This document shows, in pieces, positions 53,395 to 64,000 of a DNA stretch of 64,000 nt. The DNA lies in NCBI RefSeq assembly GCF_037975245.1, contig NC_092563.1:9785001-9849000 (forward strand), written 5' to 3'. The DNA comes from Apostichopus japonicus (taxonomy: Eukaryota > Echinodermata > Holothuroidea > Aspidochirotida > Stichopodidae). Every line of letters starts with the position of its first letter. The first letter of the stretch is position 1. Made by a program: the position numbers and the translations under genes. The notes beneath the pieces are model-generated. The model was given only the letters and a program-made list of their open reading frames with translations. It did no database searches and was not told the DNA's origin.

Positions 53395-54496
53395 CAGGGT
53401 TTGGTTTCTTCCGGAAGAAACCTATTTCTTCCGGGGACGTGGAAGAAACTGGAAGAAACCTGTTTCTTCCAGGTTTCTTCCAGTTTCTTCCGGAAGAAAC
53501 TGGAAGAAACTGTGAAAATTGGCATATACGCAGCACAACCCACATACATGATAAAGAGACAAATAGTTTACCACCATCTGACTGAAATACATACCATTGA
53601 AACCATCAAAATATGATATTTTTGTTTTGATTATAATTTTGGGTTGCTTTCTACACCAAAAGATGTTTTCTTTATATCACAATATTGAAGGACTACTTAT
53701 CATCTCGCGATCCCCCCATCAACCAGAATTGCATAACTGGCCATACTGTATGAATGATTAACCTGGATTGGCCCATGCACTGAGGATTTAATACAATTAA
53801 CACCAAGAAAATAGCCGAACAATATCTGTTAGATTTAGGCAACAGTTTAATTTCTGCAACTCCCTAAATTACAACTTGTAGTTAACAGAAGGACTTGTAA
53901 TCCCAACAGCAAAAAGAACAAACATCCACAATTAAACAGAGCTGGCCACGAGCCAGCCCTCATTTCACACTACAACTTCCAGTCGAATCTGTAACCCTCG
54001 TGTCTTGAGTTCAATCTCAACAAAATATGGTCATAGTGGTGAATGTAATCGTAGTAATGAGTGTGCATTGTAGTAGGCCTACACTAATTTCCAAGGAACA
54101 CTTGCCCCTCCACTCAGAAACTAGTTTTTAACTAAAAACTGGGCTATAATCAGGAACATCTTGGTCTGCAAAATATTGCTTGCCCATAGTTGTTCCCTGA
54201 ATTGTCCGATGCTAGTGGCCTAGTACTATATTGTGTACAGTATATGCTGGAGGCAGGTCATGTGCTTCAAACCTAGATATAGACTACCTACATGACACTA
54301 TAGTGCTTCTTGTCCATTTATTACGTTAGAAATCATTGCAGGTTGTTATGAAACTTTATCAACAGTTTTCCCAAAAAAAATGAGTTTCTTCCATTTTGTC
54401 CGGAAGAAACTGGAAGAAACCTATTTCTTCCGAGTGGAATAAACCGCGGTTTATTCCGCGGTTTTTTCCACCCCCGGAAGAAACCTGCGAACCCTG
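53395..54496. mobile_element. Non-autonomous hAT-like element with GGAAGAAAC subterminal repeats
   Basis: The left end CAGGGTTTGGTTTCTTCC and the right end GGAAGAAACCTGCGAACCCTG are inverted. An exact 8-bp duplication TAGATAAC flanks the element (53387-53394 and 54497-54504). Both ends contain clustered GGAAGAAAC/GTTTCTTCC motifs in both orientations (53405-53515 and 54388-54485), plus the palindrome AACCGCGGTTTATTCCGCGG at the right. No coding sequence is visible. Confidence 0.85.
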
Positions 54497-54504
54497 TAGA
54501 TAAC

Positions 54505-54775
54505 TAACTCTGAGGGTGCCTGACATGTTCCTTAATTAGTAGTGCATAGTTAAGTATTAATCGTAATGTCAAGTTAAGTTTCAGCTTGTGCACTCAGCTA
54601 AGTTATTGGATTAAGCCCTCCCGTGTGTCGTCGTTTCTCTCATGTCAACTTCAAGTGCCATTAATTACATCATTGCTTGAACAAATGTTGATTATTATAC
54701 AGTTGGTTTTAATTTACTGAACCGGTTATTATTGACACTGATATGACTTTTGTCAATGCAATTTGAATCTAGAAA
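54505..54775. other. Short unique stretch
   Basis: No feature recognised between the hAT-like element and the 43-bp satellite. Confidence 0.4.
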
Positions 54776-57115
54776 TCCAATGTAACGTGGGTGGGTACAT
54801 AGTTTGAGGTAGTCATGAGAAACCCAATGTAATGTGGGAACTTAGTTTGAGGTAGTCATGAGAAACCCAATGTAATGTGGGAACTTAGTTTGAGGTAGTC
54901 ATGAGAAACCCAATGTAATGTGGGTACCTAGTTTGAGGAAGTCATGAGAAAACCCAACGTAATGTGGGAACTTAGTTTGAGGTAGTCATGAGAAACCAAA
55001 TGTAATGTGGGAACTTAATTTGAGGTACAGTAGTCATGAGAAACCCAATGTAAGGTGGGTACTTAGTTTGAGGTAGTCATGAGAAATCCAATGTAATGTG
55101 GGTACTTAGTTTGAGGTAGTCATGAGAAACCCAATGTAATGTGGGTACTTAGTTTGAGGTAGTCATGAGAAACCCAATGTAATGTGGGAACTTAGTTTGA
55201 GGTAGTTATGAGAAACCCAATGTAATGTGGGAACTTAGTTTGAGGTAGTCATGAGAAATCCAATGTAATGTGGGTTTGAGGTAGTCATGAGAAATCCAAT
55301 GTAAGGTGGGTACTTAGTTTGAGGTAGTCATGAGAAACCCAATGTAATGTGGGAACTTAGTTTGAGGTAGTCATGAGAAATCCAATGTAATGTGGGTTTG
55401 AGGTAGTCATGAGAAATCCAATGTAAGGTGGGTACTTAGTTTGAGGTAGTCATGAGAAATCCAATGTAATGTGGGTACTTAGTTTGAGGTAGTCATGAGA
55501 AACCCAATGTAATGCGGGAACTTAGTTTGAGGTAGTTATGAGAAACCCAATGTAATGCGGGAACTTAGTTTGAGGTAGTCTTGAGAAATCCAATGTAATG
55601 TGGGTACTTAGTTTGAGGTAGTCATGAGAAATCCAATGTAATGTGGGTACTTAGTTTGAGGTAGTCATGAGAAACCCAATGTATTGTGGGTACTTAGTTT
55701 GAGGTAGTCATGAGAAACCCAATGTAATGTGGGAACTTAGTTTGAGGTAGTCTTGAGAAATCCAATGTAATGTGGGTACTTAGTTTGAGGTAGTCATGAG
55801 AAACCCAATGTATTGTGGGTACTTAGTTTGAGGTAGTCATGAGAAACCCAATGTAATGTGGGAACTTAGTTTGAGGTAGTCATGAGAAACCCAATGTAAT
55901 GTGGGAACTTAGTTTGAGGTAGTTATGAGAAACCCAATGTAATGCGGGAACTTAGTTTGAGGTAGTCTTGAGAAATCCAATGTAATGTGGGTACTTAGTT
56001 TGAGGTAGTTATGAGAAATCCAATGTAAGGTGGGTACTTAGTTTGAGGTAGTCATGAGAAATCCAATGTAATGTGGGTACTTAGTTTGAGGTAGTCATGA
56101 GAAACCCAATGTAATGCGGGAACTTAGTTTGAGGTAGTTATGAGAAACCCAATGTAATGCGGGAACTTAGTTTGAGGTAGTCTTGAGAAATCCAATGTAA
56201 TGTGGGTACTTAGTTTGAGGTAGTCATGAGAAATCCAATGTAATGTGGGTACTTAGTTTGAGGTAGTCATGAGAAACCCAATGTATTGTGGGTACTTAGT
56301 TTGAGGTAGTCATGAGAAACCCAATGTAATGTGGGAACTTAGTTTGAGGTAGTCTTGAGAAATCCAATGTAATGTGGGTACTTAGTTTGAGGTAGTCATG
56401 AGAAACCCAATGTATTGTGGGTACTTAGTTTGAGGTAGTCATGAGAAACCCAATGTAATGTGGGAACTTAGTTTGAGGTAGTCATGAGAAACCCAATGTA
56501 ATGTGGGAACTTAGTTTGAGGTAGTTATGAGAAACCCAATGTAATGCGGGAACTTAGTTTGAGGTAGTCTTGAGAAATCCAATGTAATGTGGGTACTTAG
56601 TTTGAGGTAGTCATGAGAAATCCAATGTAAGGTGGGTACTTAGTTTGAGGTAGTGTAATGTGGGTTTGAGGTAGTCATGAGAAATCCAATGTAAGGTGGG
56701 TACTTAGATTGAGGTAGTCATGAGAAATCCAATGTAATGTGGGTACTTAGTTTGAGGTAGTCATGAGAAACCCAATGTAATGTGGGAACTTAGTTTGAGG
56801 TAGTTATGAGAAACCCAATGTAATGCGGGAACTTAGTTTGAGGTAGTCTTGAGAAATCCATTGTAATGTGGGTACTTAGTTTGAGGTAGTCATGAGAAAT
56901 CCAATGTAATGTGGGTACTTAGTTTGAGGTAGTCATGAGAAACCCAATGTATTGTGGGTACAGTACCTACTTAGTTGAGGTAGTCATGAAAAACCCAATG
57001 AAATGTGGGTACTTAGTTTGAGGTAGTCATGAGAAACCCAATGTATTGTGGGTACTTAGTTTGAGGTAGTCATGAAAAACCCATTGTAATGTGGGATTTT
57101 GGGTGGGTACATAGT
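54776..57115 (+). repeat. 43-bp satellite array with 602-bp higher-order structure
   Basis: More than 50 monomers of 43 bp with GAGAAACCCAATGTAATGTG and ACTTAGTTTGAGGTAGTCAT. Monomer variants (AACCC/AATCC, GGGAACTT/GGGTACTT, GTAATG/GTATTG/GTAAGG, TCATG/TCTTG/TTATG) recur in fixed order. The block at 55431-56032 is repeated almost exactly at 56033-56634, and a third, shortened copy follows. 602 bp is 14 x 43. Confidence 0.95.
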
Positions 57116-58430
57116 TTGAGGGAGTCATGTTTCATTTTCAAAAGTGGAGTGAAAGTCAAAAAGTTTGGAAAATATTTTAGTCTGTTTTACATGTGACTAA
57201 ATGATAACAAATTTTGAAAGTGTCTGAAATGGATGATGGAATTTTGAATATGATTTAATCAATGCCTTTTGGCTCCTTTAATCAGTAAGAACCTTTCAGT
57301 TTGATGAAAACAACTCTAGGAGGATGGGTTCACATCTTATTTTGATCAATCAATTTAATATTTTTTTTGACCAATACTTTGGTAGATTTGGTAAAAACTA
57401 TTACCCATATTCACCTTTATTATACCTTACTCAAACTTGGATTTACTCAGAACAACTGTACTTTAAAGAGTTTGGTATGTACAGCAAAGTGGAACCTTTC
57501 AGTACAACTAAGTTGTCAGCGATTTACTTGTTCAGTTCTGTTGTAAAGATTTCTTGCTTTGTCCTGGGAAGCTATGAATCCATGGGATCAGAGTAATTGA
57601 CCTTAGTATGGACAGTACATACCCTATGAAGAGCCCCTGGGGTAGTTCAGGGCTTTGGTATGTTGTAATATGATGCTGGAAATCTTTTTACAAATTGTCC
57701 CCAGAAGATTTTGACAGGTAGGCCTGGGACTCAGGACAAGGTCAGGAAAATGATAGAAATTTACACTGTCATGGACTACCTGGGTAGATGTTTAGTTTGA
57801 TATTGACTGAACATAGAGAGAGTATAATTGGTGTGTTGTTGTCATACAGACTGAGGCAAGGAAAGTGCTGGGGAGGATGATCATTGGGCTGAGGGTGATA
57901 TATCTGGTATGATGAAACTGGTAAAAGTGCCAGTAAGGGGCAGGTATACTGTAGGTCGGGCAGGATATCGACAGTGTAAAGATCTCACAGATATAGCAAA
58001 TTTAGAGTTATTCCACTTGTATTTATTGAGAGAAGATGATTTTGTAGTGAAATGATCCCACTGACATAGGACACTGCCAGAGAAACGGGTTTGTTTCTTT
58101 TGACCTCACATAATCCTGGACACAGACATAGCTAGCAAACTCAGTGGAATAGATTCCATTTCATTGACCAACCAGGATTTAGTGGCTTGACTTTAATTGT
58201 GTTACTCAATATTTTTCTAACTTTCCACTTTTCAAGTTTTGTTTATAATTTCCCAATCAGCTTTTCCATGCTGCATTTATATCCAATGCATAAAAAGCTT
58301 AATTTCTCTTGAAATCCCTTCCCTGCAATATTCTGGGTTGTGTCAAGTGAAATTGGGCTGTGATCCATGGTTACATGGTATGCTGGGTACTGTGGCTTCT
58401 GAATGGTACCCCAGAAAAGAAATGGCTATA
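57116..58430. other. Non-coding stretch
   Basis: AT-rich; the 90-codon frame at 57324-57596 has no motif or splice support. Confidence 0.45.
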
Positions 58431-58431
58431 T

Positions 58432-59480
58432 AGGAATACAACAGCAGAATAAATGTTATCAGAATACAACAGCAGAATAAATGTTATCAGAATGCAACAG
58501 CAGAATAGATGTTATTAGAATACAACAGCAGAATAAATGTTATCAGAATACAACAGCTGAGTGAATTAATGTTATCAGAACACAACAGCAGAATAAATGT
58601 TATCAGAATACAACAGCTGAGTGAATTAATATTATCAGAATAACAACAGCAGAATAAATGTTATCAGAATACAACAGCAGAATAAATGTTATCAGAATAC
58701 AACAGCAGAAAAAATGTTATCAGAATACAACAGCAGAAAAAATGTTATTAGAATACACTAGCAGCATAAATGTTATCAGAATACAACAGCAGAATAAATG
58801 TTATCAGAATACAACAGCTGAGTGAATTAATATTATCAGAATAACAACAGCAGCATAAATGTTTTCAGAATACAACAGCAGAATAAATGTTATCAGAATA
58901 CAACAGCAGAATAGATGTTATCAGAATACAACAGCTGAATAAATGTTATCAGAATACAACAGTAGAATAGATGTTATCAGAATAAAACAGCAGAATAAAT
59001 GTTATCAGAATACAACAGCTGAGTGAATTAATATTATCAGAATAACAACAGCAGCATAAATGTTATCAGAATACAACAGCAGAATAGATGTTATCAGAAT
59101 ACAACAGCTGAATAAATGTTATCAGAATACAACAGTAGAATAGATGTTATCAGAATACAACAGCAGAATAGATGTTATCAGAATACAACAGCAGAATAAA
59201 TGTTATCAGAATACAACAGCAGAATAGATGTTATCAGAATACAACAGTAGAATAATTGTTATCAGAATACAACAGCTGAGTGAATTAATATTATCAGAAT
59301 AACAACAGCAGCATAAATGTTATCAGAATACAACAGCAGAATAAATGTTATCAGAATACAACAGCAGAATAGATGTTATCAGAATACAACAGCTGAATAA
59401 ATGTTATCAGAATACAACAGCAGCATAAATGTCATCAGAATATAACAGCAGCATTAATGTTATTAGAATACAACAGCTCA
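58432..59480 (+). repeat. 28-bp minisatellite
   Basis: Tandem ATCAGAATACAACAGCAGAA plus TAAATGTT, period 28 (for example CAGCAGAATAA at 58442 and 58470). A variant unit CAGCTGAGTGAATTAATATT appears about six times at semi-regular spacing. Confidence 0.95.
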
Positions 59481-62400
59481 GCATAAATATTAACATGAGT
59501 TGAAAATCATACTATAATAGTTTTAAAGAACATTTAACATGATGACAACACATTCCACCTACCGTGTTCCACATGATACATGGTAAAACTATAGGTAACA
59601 TTCAAGCAACAAAATTAAGAGGCAGGAACAAGATGGTGAGCTGAAGATTTCAAATAACAGCGCGCTTGTGGAATATTTTGCTCTTCCTTAATCGATGACT
59701 TTGGGCTCTAAATTAATTTTGATAGACTGTTCAAAAATACTCTTTCAGTCCAGATTTTATTTCTATATCACTCTTAATATTTGAGAAATGGCCCTTTAAG
59801 CAGCTGAGGTTCAGCAATTTAAAGCAGGGAGCTGTTAGAGTAGCAGCTCCCTGAATAAAGTGACTAGTGGTAGTAGTAAAGACTGTCGGCTATTGTTTAA
59901 TACCTCAGATTGGCCACAAAGCAACAATGGGAAAACAAAAGAGTTGTAGCCACAAATGACATCTTTACAACATAGTATATCTACAGTATGTCAAGGACAG
60001 CTGACCATTTATGAATGTCATGCTCTGTTGTTTATAATGTTTAAAGAACAATGCAATTGCTTGAGTTATTAGATTGTAACAATTGATTAACAGTTAACAT
60101 TAAGTCATAGCTGAGGAGCTGACAATAAGCATCAATTTAGTCTTAACTTGCATTCCAGATATTTAGCATGTATTCTAAAGGTGAATATCTTGAAAACCAG
60201 AATAACTGTAGAAAAATTACTAGCACTGTCTGATTTGTCTTCTTTTTTTTTTCTTAATATATGACATATCAAGACTGAAATTCTTCATCAAATTATATAT
60301 CCTTTAGATTTTCACATTGTTTGCCATCGGAATATCTACGTCAGTGCCTCTTTCTCTTTAAAAATTGATGCAGTAAGCCAAGGATATTATAATAAGCTGT
60401 ACCTACTGGATTATACTACAGTATATGTGTGTAGTCAATGCAAAAGGCTCTTCTTTGATCCTGTTTGCCAAGCAGAAATGAACAACTGCTTTGCTGTATA
60501 TTGCTTGGCTATGCAGTTATGAAAAGTTTCTAATTATTGCTACATAGTTAAAAAAAAATTATTCTTATCTCTGCTTAAATTTCTCCCACAAGTTATAAAT
60601 TGTGGATAGGTAGGTATATTTGGGGCCCTCCCACAGGTTTTGTACTTAAGGTCAAATGCCATGACCATAATTTGATATAGGAAACAAGCCCCTGATGGTT
60701 TTGTATCTCTAAACGAACCCCTTGAGATGTCCTGTCATAGCTTACCCACAGTCATCAAGTCCACTGCTTCATAGGCCAAGCTCAGTTGCAGGAAAGATCA
60801 AAGGATTGGAACCTTTGATTTATGGTCAGGTTTGTACTGCTGTTAGAGAGAGAGAGAGGGACCTTTGAAAGGGAAATAATGAAGACAAGGTAAGAAGCAT
60901 GTCAACGCAATTAGTCATGGGGTTAGTTTCAGGGAAAGGATTATAGCTCAGGAGTGTGCTGCTATAAAGCAGGTCATCTCTAGGGTGAGGTGTTTCTCTG
61001 TATAATGTAGGAGGGAGTAATACTTGGAAAGGTGATTTACCACAAGAAATTAGCCACAGCAGGTAAAGTGTATATATGTTGCCAGGAGCATTTCAGCTGT
61101 ATGCTGTTAGCTATTAGGATAGTAGTCTTCTGATGACATATTTACTTTTCATACTCCAGTCCTAGTATTTTGCAAAGTTTACATTCTTCATGGTGCTACA
61201 GACAAGGGCTGTTTGTGTAGATCAGCACATACATAGAGTCACTACAGTAAATGTAGGTTGTATTGTGCAGACCACACAGGTATATGTATAAGATTATGGG
61301 TAAGGTATATGTATTATAAGGTATATGATTGTATATGATATACCTGATATATGATATACCAAGGTATATATGATAAGATTATAAGGTATATGTATATATA
61401 TGCAGACTATGCACAGATACACACAGCCAACATGTGGGATGATCTCATTTTGTGAATCTGTGATGTCATAAAGCCATCTGAAACATTTGTCTTTCTTTTC
61501 ATAATTTTCAAGGTAAAGTGTTCACAGTGTTGACATAGAAACCAACATTATCAATAGATCATGTTAAGAGCTTAAATATATTGAAGATTCAGAATTTACA
61601 ACCTGGTTGCCATTACATACATACAGACATACATTACGTACATATAAAAGCATGTGTTGCTTGATGATGTCATATTTAGACTTGTTGAAGTTTTCAGCAT
61701 GATTTGTGAAGTTAACCGGATCATGTGATATCTCTCAAGTGGAATACAACTTTTCTTGGCTGTTTTGAATGTATTTTGACAGTTATCTAATTATGCATTA
61801 CTACATGTCAATAATTTATAGACATTGTCCAGATTGATAATTGTAGTAACTTTAGTCAGTGCAAGTTATCAATAATGTGCAGAATTTTGTCCAAGCCAGA
61901 GAAATCCATCTTGTGGAGATAGGCCAGTGCACAGTTGGAAGAAACAATAATGGGTGCCAGGTGTCATAGGTTGATCTGAAAATATCAGGAATACATTGCA
62001 ATACAATTGCTTGTTTTGAGCCTTGTCAGCCTTCAAAGCAATTCAAGAATTCAGACCATTCTTCTTACCATTCAGCTGTGAATCTAAAATCTGTAGGCGA
62101 TATTACTCTCTGGGATGATACAGTGGTGGAATCATTGATAAACAAGCTCCTAAGAATATAATTTCAATTATATAGAGTTTGAACAGTTAATTTATGGTTA
62201 TATGCATTGCACTGTATGGTGGTATAAACAGAACTAATGACATCTCTCCATTGATGATCTGCATTGCAATGCATATAGATTTCTACTACACGTTGGGTAC
62301 ATCGATATAAAATTGGTGGATTTGGTTTGAGTTATCAACCCTCCTGTCGCATATTATATAATATATTTGAGTAATATTGTAAAGTCCTAAAATAGGGTGT

Positions 62401-63420
62401 ACATCCATCGATCTCTACCCTAAGGGATCAAGACATTACAATGCAATATCACATATAACTGACACATTCTAGGTTTACTGAAGAGTGAATTTGACTGATA
62501 GAAAAAATAATAATTTAGTGTGATGGACTTATTGGACTAATTTTAATGTTTGTTTCAAGGTAGTTGTATTCACTTTAAGTGAAACCAATATTAAGCAGAT
62601 TATCAAATTCTACTTGTAAGGTTCAGTTAAAATATCTGAAACTCAAAACTGGACGTCACTGGATTAACCAACTGAAGAACTTACTAAATGAGAGCAGTTG
62701 ACTGTTTATAACTGTCATTTTTTAGATTGTTAGACTGTATGTATCCTATTGTGTGTACATTAAGAAATGACCATTTTGGCCGAGTTATTCAAGGTTACAA
62801 CTAAACACAAAACTTAATCGGCTAAAAGTTACATACATCCTTCTGGCCTCCCTAGTTAGTTATTCCCACACTATATAGCTTTCCTGTTATGATGAGCTGT
62901 ATTTAAACCTTATGAAGTTTTAAGTCCCAAATCACTTTAGGATGAAAAATTATCTTTCCATCAAGGCAGGATCAGCAAGATATATCCATTTCTTAGAGTT
63001 GAAAAGGTCTTTCCTGTTTATATTAACGGTTATTAAACTGCCAGTGTAAATGGCAGTGTGATGAAGCATTTACACCGTTAACAAAAATAACCAGCCTTAT
63101 CCATTATTAATTTTAGACATTGATGGCAAGGTTACTGTGAGATATCACATGTCATATTCCACTAAATAACCTTAAGGGCTGCATTCTTGTGGGAGTTGTG
63201 GCCAGTGAGAATTGTTCCATATTTGGTTGCTATATATAGAGATCTATGAGTGCATAGAAGAGGAAAAACTATGTTGGTTCAGTGGTTCTTTCCCTTTGGT
63301 GTTGTATAGTTCATACACTGTATTATAGAGTTGTGTTTATTTGTATAAATTATACCAAAATTGGAATTTGAAGTTTTTAATATTTAACTACATACAGCAT
63401 ATTGTCTCAAGTATATATAA
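59481..63420. other. Non-coding stretch, possibly intronic
   Basis: AT-rich. Small low-complexity patches are GAGAGAGAGAG at about 60847 and AGGTATATG words at 61270-61400. No supported exon. Confidence 0.45.
61270..61400. repeat. GGTATATGTAT-rich simple repeat
   Basis: Repeated AAGGTATATGTAT and GATATACC words, partly palindromic. Confidence 0.6.
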
Positions 63421-63424
63421 ACTG

Positions 63425-63690
63425 CTATAGTATAACAAACTGCTATAGAATAACGAACTACTAGGGCATAACGAACCGGTATAGCGTAACAAATAGCATA
63501 AAAAACTGGTATAGCATAACAAAACTACTTGGGCATAACAAACTGCCAGGGCATAACAAACTGGTATAGCATAACAAACTGCTGGGGCAAAACAAACTGG
63601 TATAGCTTAACGAACTGCAAGGGGCATAACAAACTGCTAGGGGCATAATGAACCGCTAGGGGCATAACGATTTGCTAGGGGCCTAAATGA
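63425..63690 (+). repeat. 19-bp minisatellite (GGGGCATAACAAACTGCTA)
   Basis: About 13 degenerate units. Two sub-types alternate: ...GGGCATAAC... and ...GGTATAGCATAAC.... It lies about 65 bp upstream of a candidate exon acceptor. Confidence 0.9.
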
Positions 63691-63754
63691 ACTGCTACCT
63701 TTAAGTATTGTACAGTGATACTGAACTTTCTTTTCTTTTTTCTTTTTTTGACAG

Positions 63755-63848
63755 GCAAGGCGTACTCTTGGCCAAGATGGAGCACATGCTGATAACAGCC
63801 AAGAGAAGTTAAAAGTTGGACTGGAGGAAGATATGTGCCCATTTGAAG
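63755..63848 (+). CDS. Candidate exon of an unidentified gene
   Basis: A strong polypyrimidine acceptor (TTTTTTTGACAG) and a donor (GAAG/GTGATT) bound 94 nt. The open frame starting at its first base reads ARRTLGQDGAHADNSQEK, then LKVGLEEDMCPFE; another frame meets a stop. I do not recognise the protein. The composition (GC and codon balance above the surroundings) supports coding. It could be a downstream exon of the gene suggested at 42060-42235. Confidence 0.5.
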
Positions 63849-64000
63849 GTGATTACTTAAATCTATTCTGTACGGTCAATGAAAGGAGCAACATACACTG
63901 TAAGCATATGTACATTGTTTCTTTCAGATCTGTGTATATATGTCTATCGAAATAAAACTGTTTTCTTTCTACCCATGGGAAATGAACTGCATTGATTTGT

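Noticed and set aside
54776-59480. CRISPR-like arrays
   Set aside because: The repeats are directly adjacent with no unique spacers, and the surroundings are eukaryotic; these are satellites.
60847-60890. Possible short exon ending at AAG/GTAAGAAG
   Set aside because: It begins in a GA repeat and only one phase is open; it reads as low complexity.

Overview
This is eukaryotic, intron-rich, AT-rich DNA. It most likely comes from a marine invertebrate deuterostome such as an echinoderm, but the sequence alone does not fix the species. The clues are split exons with GT/AG borders, kilobase-long microsatellites, many terminal-inverted-repeat (TIR) DNA transposons, a LINE 3' fragment, a degenerate CXC-domain gene family member and TTAGGG-type interstitial repeats. 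No prokaryotic genes, rRNA or convincing tRNA genes are visible.

Genes. The one well-supported gene is on the + strand. It has seven exons between 4795 and 20437 with a continuous reading frame. It encodes a secreted-type CAP-superfamily protein: the C-terminal part of a CAP/SCP domain, a CRISP-like cysteine hinge, an EGF-like cysteine module, a ShKT module and a short tail ending at TGA 20435-20437. The 5' part (signal peptide and first CAP helices) is not recognisable here and probably lies upstream of the window. Its introns are packed with repeats: about 0.9 kb of (GAT)n, a 1.5 kb hAT-like element inserted in an AT repeat, a 0.6 kb polypyrimidine tract and an 8.4 kb giant inverted repeat. 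A broken CXC-domain gene lies on the minus strand at 24280-25325. Two possible exons of an unidentified + strand gene are at 42060-42235 and 63755-63848.

Mobile DNA. The giant inverted repeat (11567-19971) is two 4.2 kb copies of a P-like element, each with 31-bp TIRs, head to head around an 8-bp spacer. The spacer is the exact reverse complement of the 8-bp target duplication outside the pair. Further elements with readable ends are at 8467-9971, 27296-28984 (with a nested element 27817-28812), 30232-30481, 38324-39946, 45464-49326 and 53395-54496. Most have 8-bp or 9-bp target duplications. A recurrent theme is elements whose ends are themselves minisatellite arrays in inverted orientation (27.3-29.0, 31.1-32.3 and 38.3-39.9 kb).

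Tandem repeats. The right half (about 51-64 kb) holds a 146-bp array, a 43-bp array with a 602-bp (14-mer) higher-order period, a 28-bp array and a 19-bp array. A 1.24 kb tandem duplication lies at 34452-36955. The rest looks like ordinary intronic or intergenic DNA with no supported gene.
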